Below, in pieces: positions 1 through 8,262 of a stretch of DNA of 64,000 bases. This stretch comes from CAVSLM01 sp963728895. Its GTDB lineage: Bacteria > Pseudomonadota > Gammaproteobacteria > JBBQDK01. The notes under the pieces are model-generated. The model worked only from the letters and a program-made list of their open reading frames with translations. It did not search any database and had not been told where the DNA came from. The position numbers were made by a program, and so were the translations under genes. The stretch spans positions 62,001-126,000 of the forward strand of contig CAVSLM010000008.1 in NCBI GenBank assembly GCA_963728895.1. Direction: 5' to 3'. Positions within the stretch are counted from its first letter, which is position 1. Each line of letters begins with the position of its first letter.

Positions 1-402
1 CGGGATTTGCGCGGGCGCTGGACGCTGGTCTACATCGCGCCCGACGGTTGCGACGCTGCCTGTGAAACCAACCTCTACAAGATGCGCCAGGTGCGCCTCG
101 CATTGGGCAAGGACATGGACCGGGTGCAGCGGCTCCTGGTGGTGGTGGGGGCGGCTCCGGCGGATCTGAAGTCCAGACTGCAGGACTATCCGGGCACGAT
201 GGTCGCCGCAGGCGGCGGCGATGATCTGGCGCGCTTCACCGCGCAGTTCGAGGTGCCCGGCCGGCTGGCATCGGCGCACGCCGGCCGGCTCGATCTGGTG
301 GACCCGCTCGGCAACTTCATGATGAGCTATCCTGCAGGAGCCGAGCCCCGCGGCGTGCTGAAGGACCTGCAGCGGCTTCTTTCCATTTCCGGCATCGGCT
401 GA
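1..402 (+). CDS. SCO/thioredoxin-like oxidase-assembly protein (5' partial)
   Basis: The frame is open to the left edge, so the N-terminus, where a membrane anchor would be expected, is missing. About 133 codons remain. They read like the C-terminal half of the small thioredoxin-fold protein that sits among the aa3-oxidase assembly genes (PA0111-like) in gammaproteobacteria. A segment reading TLVYIAPDGCDAACE carries a CxxxC pair comparable with the copper-binding CxxxC of SCO proteins. A role in delivering copper or reducing equivalents to the cytochrome oxidase CuA site is inference from this motif and from the following ctaB. No ctaA lies between this gene and ctaB, although that is its common place. 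Confident that it is a gene, less so of its function. Confidence 0.72.
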   Translation, partial: RDLRGRWTLVYIAPDGCDAACETNLYKMRQVRLALGKDMDRVQRLLVVVGAAPADLKSRLQDYPGTMVAAGGGDDLARFTAQFEVPGRLASAHAGRLDLVDPLGNFMMSYPAGAEPRGVLKDLQRLLSISGIG

Positions 403-616
403 ACCTCAATCTTTACGTCTCACTGCGCTGTCGCTCAGCGATCCATTGCACTGCATGCAACGAACACAGGTCCTTGCGACCGGAGAGGAATGCCCATGCC
501 GGTGGGATCTGCGCGCTAACTTAAGCGAGACGCAAGCAGCCGAGTCAGGCTAAAATGCCTCTTTTGCCACGGCGCAAGCGGGATAGGCCCGCATCCCGAC
601 ACAGGTATTGGCGTAC

Positions 617-1540
617 ATGCGAGAGATCATCAAGAGCGGGCCGTTCGAGCTCGCATGGGGCGTCCAGTGGCGCGATTACCTGGAGCTCTGCAAGCCCAGG
701 GTGGTGGCACTGATCGTCTTCACGGCCGTCGTCGGCATGTTCCTGTCGACGTCCGGTATGGTGCCGTGGGACGCGCTGGTGTTCGGCAGCCTCGGAATCG
801 GACTCGCCGCGTCTTCCGCGGCCGCCATCAATCACCTCGTCGACCGGCACGTAGATCGCCTGATGAGCCGCACCCGTCGCCGTCCGTTGCCCAGCGGAAA
901 CATCAGCACGCGAAATGCCCTGATATTCGCCTTGGGTGTGGGCACGCTGTCGATGGTGGTGCTGAGCGTTCTGGTGAATCCTCTGACCGCGGCCCTCACA
1001 TTCGCTTCGCTCATCGGCTACGCGGTCATCTACACCCTGTTCCTGAAGCGCGCAACGCCCCAGAACATCGTCATCGGCGGAGCCGCCGGGGCGGCGCCGC
1101 CGGTGCTGGGCTGGACCGCCGTCACCGGACACATCGACTCCGAAGCACTGCTGCTGTTTCTGATTATTTTCGTCTGGACCCCGCCGCACTTCTGGGCGTT
1201 GGCCATACACCGGCATCAGGAGTACGCCGCGGCCGACATCCCGATGCTGCCGGTAACGCACGGTGTCGCGCTCACGCGCCTGCACGTGCTGCTCTACACC
1301 ATCATGCTGGTTGCGGTCAGCGTGCTGCCATTCGCCACCCACATGAGCGGCTGGCTGTATCTTTCGGGTGCGCTCGTGCTCGGGGCGGGATTCCTCTACC
1401 ACTCGGTGCTCCTGAATGTCTCACCGGAAGGTGGGATCGCCATGAAGACCTTCGGCTATTCGATCATCTACCTCATGCTGCTGTTCGCTTTCCTGCTCGT
1501 GGATCACTACGTGCCGAGGTTGACGGCGCTGTTGGCCTGA
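617..1540 (+). CDS. ctaB: Protoheme IX farnesyltransferase (heme O synthase)
   Basis: Integral-membrane UbiA-family prenyltransferase that transfers a farnesyl group to protoheme IX, making heme O for terminal oxidases. The first aspartate-rich motif is visible as NHLVDRHVD followed by RLMSRTRRRPL. Farther on come the family signatures LKRATPQNIVIGG and HRHQEYAAADIPMLPVTHG. The length (307 aa) and roughly eight to nine hydrophobic segments fit CtaB. I chose the ATG at 617, which follows an ACAGG about 11 bases upstream. An in-frame TTG at 608 would add three residues. It follows an SCO-like gene and precedes ccoI, so this end of the window is devoted to cytochrome oxidase biogenesis. Confidence 0.97.
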   Translation: MREIIKSGPFELAWGVQWRDYLELCKPRVVALIVFTAVVGMFLSTSGMVPWDALVFGSLGIGLAASSAAAINHLVDRHVDRLMSRTRRRPLPSGNISTRNALIFALGVGTLSMVVLSVLVNPLTAALTFASLIGYAVIYTLFLKRATPQNIVIGGAAGAAPPVLGWTAVTGHIDSEALLLFLIIFVWTPPHFWALAIHRHQEYAAADIPMLPVTHGVALTRLHVLLYTIMLVAVSVLPFATHMSGWLYLSGALVLGAGFLYHSVLLNVSPEGGIAMKTFGYSIIYLMLLFAFLLVDHYVPRLTALLA

Positions 1541-1559
1541 AGCCCGGCGCCGCGCCCGC

Positions 1560-4130
1560 ATGCGCGCGCCCGAAATGCCCGACATCGCTATGCGCACCGT
1601 GTCCATCATCGGAGCTGAGGAACGGACAGCCGTTCCGCCGCTCGAAGCAAATCCGCAACCGGGGGCTCAGGAGTGCTTTCACTGCGGGTTGCCGGTGCCG
1701 CAAGGCAGCACCTACGCGGTAGCCATCGGCGGGCAGACGCGCCCCATGTGCTGCCCCGGCTGCAAGGCGGTGGCGCAGGCCATCGTGGATGGGGGGCTCG
1801 AGGACTACTACCGCCACCGCACCGAGCGCCCGCGCAATCCGGTGGAGCAGGTCCCGGCCGTGCTACGCGAGCTCGAGATCTACGATCGTCCGGCACTTCA
1901 GCAGACATTCGTTCGCGTTGCCGACGAGCACGTGCGCGAAGCAGCGCTCATCCTGGAGGGCATCGTCTGTGCCGCCTGCGTGTGGCTCAACGAACGTCAT
2001 GTCTCCGCGTTGCCCGGGGTGCTGGAATTCCGGGTCAACTACGCCACCCATCGCGCGCAGCTCAAGTGGGACGCACGCCGTATTCAACTGAGTGAAATCC
2101 TGCAGGCAATCGCTGCCATCGGCTATGTCGCCCACCCTTTCGACGCCGGCCGCCAGGAGGTGGTGCAGAAGCGCGAGCGTTCCATGGCACTCAAGCGCAT
2201 CGCCGTGGCCGGGCTGGGGACGATGCAGGTGATGATGATTGCCGTGGCGCTGTACACCGGCGAATACCAGGGCATGGACAGCGATCTGCATACCTTCCTG
2301 CGCTGGGTGAGCCTGGTCATCACCACTCCCGTGGTGCTGTATTCGGCGCGGCCGTTCTTCCAGGGTGCGTGGCGTGATCTGCGGCGCCGCCGGCTGGGCA
2401 TGGACGTACCGGTGGCGCTTGCGATCGGTGCCGCCTTCCTGGCCAGTCTGGTCGATACCATCCTCGGACGAGGCGCGGTGTACTACGACTCGGTTACGAT
2501 GTTCACCTTCTTTCTGCTGAGCGGCCGGTACCTGGAAATGGCCGCGCGGCACCGCGCCGGCATGGCCACCGAGGCACTGGTGCGACTGCTCCCGGCAGCC
2601 GCCACGCGCATCGACCCGCACGATGGTGCCGAGCAGGTCGTCGCGGTCGCTGAGCTGCGCCCCGGCGACCGCGTACTGGTGCATCCCGGGGAAACCGTCC
2701 CGGCCGACGGCCGCGTGCACGAGGGCACCAGCTCGGTGGACGAGTCCTTGCTCACCGGGGAAGGCGTTCCCCGTCCGCGTCAATGCGGCGACGCCCTGAT
2801 CGGCGGAACGGTCAATGTGCAAAGCCCGCTGATCATGGAGGTGAGGCAGGTTGGGCCGGACACCGTCCTATCGGCGATCGTCCGACTGCTGGATCGGGCG
2901 CAGTCGGAAAAGCCGCGGATTGCGCTGTTGGCCGATCGGGCGGCGGTCTGGTTCGTCGCCGCGCTGCTGGCCATTGCCGCTGTGGTCGGAGCCTGGTGGT
3001 GGCAACACGATCCCGCAAATGCCTTTCGCGTGGTGCTTGCCGTACTGGTGGTGACCTGTCCGTGCGCCCTGTCGCTGGCGACACCCGCTGCCGTGACCGC
3101 CGCGACCGGGGCCCTGACGCGACTCGGTCTGCTCACCACCCGCGGTCATGCGCTCGAGACCCTGGCGCGTACCACTCATGTCATCTTGGACAAGACCGGC
3201 ACGCTCACCTACGGGCGGCTAGGGCTGGTGGAGGTACAGCCGCTGGCAGATTGGTCGGCAGACGAGTGTCTGGCGATCGGCGCGGCCCTGGAGCGCGGAT
3301 CGGAGCATCCGGTGGCGCGAGTACTTGCGCGGCATGGCAATGATGCCGTCGTGGCGCACGAACTCGTGGCGACGGCCGGACGGGGCGTGGCAGGCGTGAT
3401 CGACGGGCGGCGCTTCCGGATCGGCACTTTTACCTACGTCGCCCCGTGCAATGATACTCCCGCGCCTTCGGCCCCCGAGCTGAGCGAGGTCCTGCTCGGA
3501 GACGAGCAGGGACTGATTGCGCGGTTCCGATTCGCGGACGCTCCGCGGCGGGATGCGCCCGAAGCGGTTAAGGGACTCGCGGCGCTGGGCCTACATTTGC
3601 AGTTGCTGAGCGGAGATTCACCAGGAGTTGTGGCGCGGGCTGCGGAGGCGCTTGGCATCCCGCGGGCCGAAGGGGGGCTGCGCCCAGAAGGTAAATTGGC
3701 ACGCATGCGTGCGCTGCAGGAACAAGGGGCGGTGGTGGCCGCCGTTGGTGACGGGGTAAACGACGCACCGGTACTTGCGGGCGCGCAGGTTTCACTCGCC
3801 ATGGGCGGAGGCACACAGCTGGCACACGCCAGTGCGGACATGATTCTGCTATCGGAATCGCTGCCGGTCCTGACCGAAGGCGTGCGGGTCGCGCGACGGA
3901 CCTTGCGTGTGATCCGGCAGAACTTGGCCTGGGCGGTGACCTACAATGCCTTGGCGGTGCCCCTGGCCGCTGCCGGCTGGGTGGCGCCTTGGATGGCCGC
4001 CATCGGAATGTCGGCAAGTTCCTTGATCGTGGTGCTCAATGCACTACGGCTTGCCCGCGGGCCTGGCCGGCGCCGCGGCGCGGTCATCGCAGACCATGGG
4101 GCGCAAGCCTCCCACCCCGTATCCATCTGA
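1560..4130 (+). CDS. ccoI: Copper-translocating P1B-type ATPase for cbb3 oxidase assembly
   Basis: Inner-membrane copper exporter of the CcoI/FixI type, which supplies copper to cbb3-type cytochrome oxidase. The N-terminal cysteine-rich domain has C39/C42 and C64-C65-C68 (MCCPGC). A heavy-metal-associated domain follows with CAAC at 137-140. Then come the transmembrane helices, the actuator loop with TGE at about 399-401 (TGEGVP rather than the usual TGESxP), the transport motif CPC at 500-502, the phosphorylated Asp544 in DKTGTLT, SEHP, and GDGVNDAP. At 856 aa it is typical. No clear ribosome-binding site precedes the ATG at 1560; ATGs at 1575 and 1590 are alternatives. Its usual partner ccoS is not adjacent but lies 13.6 kb downstream. 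Confidence 0.93.
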   Translation: MRAPEMPDIAMRTVSIIGAEERTAVPPLEANPQPGAQECFHCGLPVPQGSTYAVAIGGQTRPMCCPGCKAVAQAIVDGGLEDYYRHRTERPRNPVEQVPAVLRELEIYDRPALQQTFVRVADEHVREAALILEGIVCAACVWLNERHVSALPGVLEFRVNYATHRAQLKWDARRIQLSEILQAIAAIGYVAHPFDAGRQEVVQKRERSMALKRIAVAGLGTMQVMMIAVALYTGEYQGMDSDLHTFLRWVSLVITTPVVLYSARPFFQGAWRDLRRRRLGMDVPVALAIGAAFLASLVDTILGRGAVYYDSVTMFTFFLLSGRYLEMAARHRAGMATEALVRLLPAAATRIDPHDGAEQVVAVAELRPGDRVLVHPGETVPADGRVHEGTSSVDESLLTGEGVPRPRQCGDALIGGTVNVQSPLIMEVRQVGPDTVLSAIVRLLDRAQSEKPRIALLADRAAVWFVAALLAIAAVVGAWWWQHDPANAFRVVLAVLVVTCPCALSLATPAAVTAATGALTRLGLLTTRGHALETLARTTHVILDKTGTLTYGRLGLVEVQPLADWSADECLAIGAALERGSEHPVARVLARHGNDAVVAHELVATAGRGVAGVIDGRRFRIGTFTYVAPCNDTPAPSAPELSEVLLGDEQGLIARFRFADAPRRDAPEAVKGLAALGLHLQLLSGDSPGVVARAAEALGIPRAEGGLRPEGKLARMRALQEQGAVVAAVGDGVNDAPVLAGAQVSLAMGGGTQLAHASADMILLSESLPVLTEGVRVARRTLRVIRQNLAWAVTYNALAVPLAAAGWVAPWMAAIGMSASSLIVVLNALRLARGPGRRRGAVIADHGAQASHPVSI

Positions 4131-4131
4131 C

Positions 4132-4437
4132 CTACCGTAGCGCAGTCCCACACTGCCAGCAGACTTCGAAGGTACGCGGGTTCTCCTCGCCGCAGATCGG
4201 ACAGGCCATGGCGCTCGGGGTGTCCCTGCGCTCGAAGCTCGTGACAATCTCCCTGGCGCGCTCAAGGTCCCCTTCATGGTCCAGCCAGACCTCGGGATAG
4301 ACCTGTGTGAAGGGGATTTCGCCCATTCCGCCCTGGGCGTTCTCGTTGAGGACTCGCGCCGCGATGCCATGTCCGGCGAGAAGTCCGAGTATGAGATATG
4401 CGTCCTGCAGGTTTGCCGCCGCGTAGAGCCGCACCAT
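4132..4437 (-). CDS. DUF2007 putative signal-transducing protein with C-terminal zinc ribbon
   Basis: A 101-aa protein starting MVRLYAAANLQDAY, which resembles the DUF2007 family (about 70-residue ferredoxin-like domain of unknown function). The C-terminus has two CxxC pairs, CPICGE and CWQCG, about 15 residues apart, which look like a small zinc ribbon. The frame stays open upstream, but that part is the antisense of the dodecin gene, so I start at the ATG at 4437. It lies 11 bp downstream of dodecin and is probably co-transcribed with it. It converges tail-to-tail with ccoI with almost no gap. The function is unknown; a regulatory or metal-sensing role would be speculation. Confidence 0.75.
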   Translation of the reverse strand: MVRLYAAANLQDAYLILGLLAGHGIAARVLNENAQGGMGEIPFTQVYPEVWLDHEGDLERAREIVTSFERRDTPSAMACPICGEENPRTFEVCWQCGTALR

Positions 4438-4448
4438 GAGATCCACGG

Positions 4449-4658
4449 CTACTCCCTGAGGCGAAAGCCGACCTTGACGGTAACCTGGTAATGCGCAATC
4501 TTGCCTTGTGCGATCTGGCCGCGCGTTTCGATGACTTCGAACCAGTCGAGGTTCTCCAGCGTTTCCGAAGCCCTGTCTATGGCGTTGCGTATCGCCTGGT
4601 CGGTGCCTTCGGTGGACGACCCCACCAATTCGATGACCTTGTAGACGTGGTCGCTCAT
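4449..4658 (-). CDS. Dodecin family flavin-binding protein
   Basis: A 69-aa protein of exactly dodecin size. The sequence MSDHVYKVIELVGSS, then DQAIRNAIDRA and LDWFEV, matches the dodecin pattern of a beta strand, one helix and two strands, with the Trp of the DWFEV region positioned to stack on flavin. Dodecins assemble as dodecamers that store and protect riboflavin or FMN in the cytoplasm. A good ribosome-binding site (GGAGG, seven bases before the ATG) supports the start. It heads a two-gene unit with the DUF2007 gene. Confidence 0.92.
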   Translation of the reverse strand: MSDHVYKVIELVGSSTEGTDQAIRNAIDRASETLENLDWFEVIETRGQIAQGKIAHYQVTVKVGFRLRE

Positions 4659-4962
4659 GGTTCATCCTCCGCAGCACGTGCCGTTCCTGTGTCAGTGTAG
4701 CAGAGTGGCCTGCATCTCCCGGACAGATCGGTGCTCTGCTGCGTCGGGTGGCCGGGCAGGTGCTACTCAGGCGCGCAGTTTTTCATTACGATGGGATCAT
4801 CGCCGCGACGAGAACAAGAGCAGCACTGACTGGGAGCCAGTCCGAGGAATCATGTCGCTACTGCAGCGGCCCGAAATCGGTCGATATTTCCGACGAAACG
4901 GTCGGCGCCGCGGCGCAGGCGCAGTCACATTGCAGACTGTGGTGGGGGCGAGCTGAAAGCGT

Positions 4963-5694
4963 ATGGCCCGACGACGGCGCAAGCGCAGAAGGCCCGGACG
5001 GCGTGGACTGGCTGCGCTGGCTATCGCAGGGCTGCTGGGTCTGCAATTGCACGGCTGCGCAACGGTCCCGAGCCAGCCACAGGACTTGTGTTCGGTGTTC
5101 GCGGAGAAGCGTAGCTGGTACCGCAGCGCCAAACGATCCTTCGAGCGCTGGGGTGTTCCAGTGCATGTACAAATGGCCATCATGCAGCAGGAATCAGGAT
5201 TTCGCGCTAACGCGAAGCCCCCGCGCATGCGCTTCCTGGGGATGATTCCCACGTTCCGGCCCTCCAGCGCCTACGGCTACGGTCAGGTCAAGGACGACAC
5301 CTGGCGCTGGTACCGCAACGCAACAGGAAACAGCGGTGCCGATCGAGACGACTTCGGGGATGCCGCGGACTTCGTGGGCTGGTACTGCAACTACAGCCAC
5401 GAGCGGCTCGGTATTTCCAAATGGGATGCGAGGAACATGTATCTTGCGTATCACGAGGGCCACGGCGGTTATGCCGCCGGAACCTTTCGCAGCAAGCGTT
5501 GGCTGCTGAAGGTTGCATCCCGGGTACAGGCAAATGCCGACCGCTATCGCCACCAGCTGGAGTCCTGTCGCGAGGAGCTCGAACGCGGACGCTGGTGGCC
5601 ATCCTGGCTGTCATTCGCGCAACACGGACCCGTGTCCGCTGGTCGGTCCGGGAAGGCCGTTTTGCGCAACGCAGCATGGGAGCCGCGGCCCTGA
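4963..5694 (+). CDS. SLT-type lytic transglycosylase lipoprotein
   Basis: A 243-aa lipoprotein. A very basic N-terminus (RRRRKRRR) is followed by a hydrophobic stretch and a lipobox ending LHGC, placing the mature protein at a membrane on the periplasmic side. The SLT fold is visible: MAIMQQESGF carries the catalytic glutamate, SAYGYGQVKDDTW corresponds to the GxxQ motif, and AYHEGHGGY to the later substrate-binding segment. It should cleave peptidoglycan glycan strands. It stands alone between divergent dodecin and terB, and 300 bp of upstream sequence shows no gene. The substrate and physiological role cannot be told from sequence. Confidence 0.85.
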   Translation: MARRRRKRRRPGRRGLAALAIAGLLGLQLHGCATVPSQPQDLCSVFAEKRSWYRSAKRSFERWGVPVHVQMAIMQQESGFRANAKPPRMRFLGMIPTFRPSSAYGYGQVKDDTWRWYRNATGNSGADRDDFGDAADFVGWYCNYSHERLGISKWDARNMYLAYHEGHGGYAAGTFRSKRWLLKVASRVQANADRYRHQLESCREELERGRWWPSWLSFAQHGPVSAGRSGKAVLRNAAWEPRP

Positions 5695-5793
5695 TCGCTG
5701 GGCCAGCCAGCGAACTCTTCAGGCCGGATATACTCAAAAGGGACGCGGGGGGTTGCGCAACGCTCTCCCACTCCCGAAAGGCGATCGAATCGT

Positions 5794-6264
5794 ATGCTCG
5801 ATGCCATACAGAACTTCGTCGAGCGCTATCTGACGCCCGCCACCGGTGCCGGCGCCGAGTCCGATGCGCGCCGGGTGCAACTCGCGACTGCCGCGCTGCT
5901 TTTCGAGATGACCCGCATGGATTACAAGGTGCGGCCCGAGGAGCGACAGGAGGTCGCGGCGCTGGTGAAGACCGAGTTCGGCCTTAGCGATGAAGAGACC
6001 CGCGATCTCGTCTCGCTGGCAGAGGAGCGCGTGCGGCAATCGACCAGCTATTTCGAGTTTACGTCCTTGCTGAACCGCGAGTTCACGGCCGAGCAGAAAG
6101 TGAAGGTGATCGAGAACCTGTGGCGGGTGGCATATGCCGACGGCGACCTCGACAAGTACGAGGAACATCTGGTGCGCAAGATCGCAGACCTCCTGTATGT
6201 GCCGCACAGGGACTTTATTGCGGCGAAGCTGCGTGTCAGCCGAACTTCGCCCGCTGGCGGTTAG
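5794..6264 (+). CDS. TerB-family tellurite-resistance-like protein
   Basis: A 156-aa acidic, all-helical protein. The segments RVQLATAALLFEMTRMDYKV and ENLWRVAYADGDLDKYEEHLVRKIADLL are the two halves of a TerB/DjlA-N fold, with conserved acidic residues (YADGDLD) that bind metal in TerB. Despite the family name, single-gene chromosomal homologues are common and have no proven link to tellurite. No other ter genes are present. The ATG at 5794 has only a distant AAAGG upstream, so the ribosome-binding site is weak. Confidence 0.86.
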   Translation: MLDAIQNFVERYLTPATGAGAESDARRVQLATAALLFEMTRMDYKVRPEERQEVAALVKTEFGLSDEETRDLVSLAEERVRQSTSYFEFTSLLNREFTAEQKVKVIENLWRVAYADGDLDKYEEHLVRKIADLLYVPHRDFIAAKLRVSRTSPAGG

Positions 6265-6316
6265 GCCGCCCTAATCCCCCTGGCGCTGCGCCGCAGTGCC
6301 GACACGATCACTCTGC

Positions 6317-6352
6317 GAACCCCGGCTTAGCGGGATGGCGGGCGCGGGGTTC
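6317..6352. terminator. Inverted repeat in the convergent gap terB / dsrE-like gene
   Basis: GAACCCCG (6317-6324) pairs perfectly with CGGGGTTC (6345-6352) around a 20-base loop. It lies between two convergent genes, which fits a shared terminator, but no real T-run follows on either strand, so the function is uncertain. Confidence 0.3.
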
Positions 6353-6495
6353 CTTGGTTACTTCGGCGCGACCGGCCGCTCAACTGGATCCATCCCCTCC
6401 GGATTATCGACGAAGGCGAAGACGCCGGTTCCGCCAGTCATCGGTCGTGCCAGGCGCAGGATGTTGCCGCCTTAACCGCGACGCATCGCCTCCGC

Positions 6496-6975
6496 TTACC
6501 AGCTGATGTAACTGTAGCCCGCCTCTTGCAGGCGAACCAGATCATCGGCACCCACATCGACTACCGTGGCGAAGTCCACCAGATCGTCCTTGGTCCACCC
6601 CAGCGATTGCATGGTATTGCCGCAGGCGTGAAACTCAACGCCGTACATCGCTAGACTCTCAGCGCGCTGCTGCAGGATCCTGGGTATCGGACGCTCGGGC
6701 CGCTTGCCCAGGATGTGTATTCCCGGCCCGAATGTCGTCACGACCAGCTTGATGTTGTCTCCGTGCTTGCGCAGCAGTTCGCCCACCGAAAACAGCACGT
6801 GCTCCATGTAGTCAGGGTCGGACTTGTTGAACTGATAGACCACCTTGTGTGCCGGTTCACCGAACAGATCGCTGTCGGCGTTCTGGGCGCGGGCGCCTAC
6901 GGCAATGAGACCCACGCCTGCAAACAGGCACTGCAGAAATCCCCGTCTCGGGACGATGAGGTCGCGTTGGTTCAT
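6496..6975 (-). CDS. Secreted DsrE/DsrF-family protein with Tat-like signal
   Basis: A 159-aa DsrE-like protein. The N-terminus MNQRDLIVPRRGFLQCLFAG has a twin arginine before a hydrophobic stretch, suggesting export, possibly by Tat. The body shows the DsrE fold pattern: VVYQFNKSD, LLRKHGDNIKLVVTTFGPGIH, then YGVEFHACGNTM. That cysteine is where many family members have a reactive Cys. I chose the ATG at 6975 because GGAG lies eight bases upstream; the ATG at 6981 would be too close to it. Exported DsrE proteins are frequent in sulfur-metabolising proteobacteria, but no other sulfur genes adjoin it, so the role is unknown. Confidence 0.82.
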   Translation of the reverse strand: MNQRDLIVPRRGFLQCLFAGVGLIAVGARAQNADSDLFGEPAHKVVYQFNKSDPDYMEHVLFSVGELLRKHGDNIKLVVTTFGPGIHILGKRPERPIPRILQQRAESLAMYGVEFHACGNTMQSLGWTKDDLVDFATVVDVGADDLVRLQEAGYSYISW

Positions 6976-7505
6976 GAGCATGTCTCCGGGAACAACCGAT
7001 GGTGGCGGCCGTCGTGATTCTACCGCCGGCCCAAGGCCAGCTGCCACCGAGCCGGGAGATGAGCGGCCCGCGTGCACCTTACGCCACGGCTGCAGATCTG
7101 GCCCGGGAGCACAGAGGCTCGTTGGGTTCCGAGCAACCAAGCGGGTGCTGCGCAAGCTCACGCTGGTGAGTGGGCGCCTGTGTGCCCTGCGTAGCGAGGG
7201 TGTACCTGCCATGATGGCCAATTGCAGTCGATACCTGCGCGGGCACATCCGGGTACGTAGGCGTCAGCGGCAAACTGCCATGCTGCGTGCACCGAAGCCT
7301 TGGATGCACCCATAATTCGAGAATGAGTGACCGAGAGGAGAATGAGTGACCGAGAGCTTGCCGCTGACTGCCGCATGCGGCGGGAGATTTCGCGAGGCGC
7401 GGGCGTCCCGGCGCCCTTGCGAAGACCGATGAGTCGCGCGGTCCGGATCCGGTACTCCTTCACCCCGATCCATTCGGCGCCTTACGCGCGCAGCCGCGCT
7501 ATGCC
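6976..7505. other. 530-bp region without a supported gene
   Basis: No reading frame here resembles a known protein or has both a plausible start and gene-like composition. The region holds the upstream area of the dsrE-like gene and a 19-bp tandem duplication at 7319-7356. Otherwise nothing is recognisable. Confidence 0.6.
7319..7356. repeat. Perfect 19-bp tandem duplication
   Basis: GAGAATGAGTGACCGAGAG occurs at 7319-7337 and again directly at 7338-7356 with no spacer and no mismatch. It lies in non-coding sequence 150 bp before the broken glycosyltransferase. It is most simply a recent slippage or duplication event. Confidence 0.95.
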
Positions 7506-8050
7506 ATGAAGCAGCGCATTGCCTTCATCAGTTCGCAGAGCCACCCTTCGCGAGACGCTGTCGAGCGGGTGCTCCGCGCGTCATTTCCCGAATACCAGCT
7601 GGACGTCATCAATCCGGTCGAGCTCGTGCGGCGACGCGGACAAGATGTCGCGCACAATCTGCTCTATCTGTCGAAGGAGTATGGCTGGGATCTGCTGCTG
7701 TGCCGGCGGAACATAAAGCAGAGCTTTCTGAGGACCACCTACGCCATGAAGGCAATCCAGCGCAACATGGCACAAGTGTTGCTTCCCGGGCGGTATGCGT
7801 TTTCCTTCCAGTTGCAATCGTTGTTCGACGCTTCGGTACCGGAAATTCCCCACTTCGTCTATACCGACCATACCCATCTGTCCAATCTGGAAGTTCCTGA
7901 TTTCCCCCCGAGCAGCTGCGTCCGGCGGCCTGGATAGAGCTGGAGCGGCGTCTGTATCACAATGCAACCCTGGTGTTCACGCGCAGCAGTATTTCCTCCT
8001 TGTCACGGGCCCCAACTTCGAACATCTTGACTCGGGCGCACTTAGGCTAA
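7506..8050 (+). pseudogene. Truncated, frameshifted glycosyltransferase (group 1-like N-terminal part)
   Basis: The start MKQRIAFISSQSHPSRDAVE and later RRNIKQSFLRTTYAMKAIQRN and FVYTDHTHLSNL read as the N-terminal domain of a GT4-like glycosyltransferase. At 7904-7909 a run of six C breaks the frame. In the next frame the protein continues sensibly (PEQLRPAAWIELERRLYHNATLVFTRSS), which would need one more C. Soon after, at about 7995, the resemblance stops and the frame ends at 8050. The C-terminal nucleotide-sugar-binding half is absent. The C-run break could be a sequence error, but the loss of half the gene is not. The truncation coincides with the left edge of the accessory block. Confidence 0.7.
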
Positions 8051-8262
8051 GGTCCCTGTGTCGAACATCCGGCGCGATCCAAGTCCTACTGCGCGTATCT
8101 CTTATCGGACAACCAACCAGGAAGGGAACACTGAACATGCTCTATGGTCGACTGCGCCTCGACTGTGAGGTCGGGACATCGCTGCGTCAGAGTCGTTCAA
8201 AGGGTTCGCGGCGCAAAGCAAAACGGCGGCATGCGCGCGCCGGGCACACAGGAGCGGCTCAG

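Noticed and set aside
4678..4962. Small open frames or a tRNA-like fold between dodecin and the transglycosylase gene
   Set aside because: No cloverleaf, no anticodon arm and no conserved short protein could be supported.
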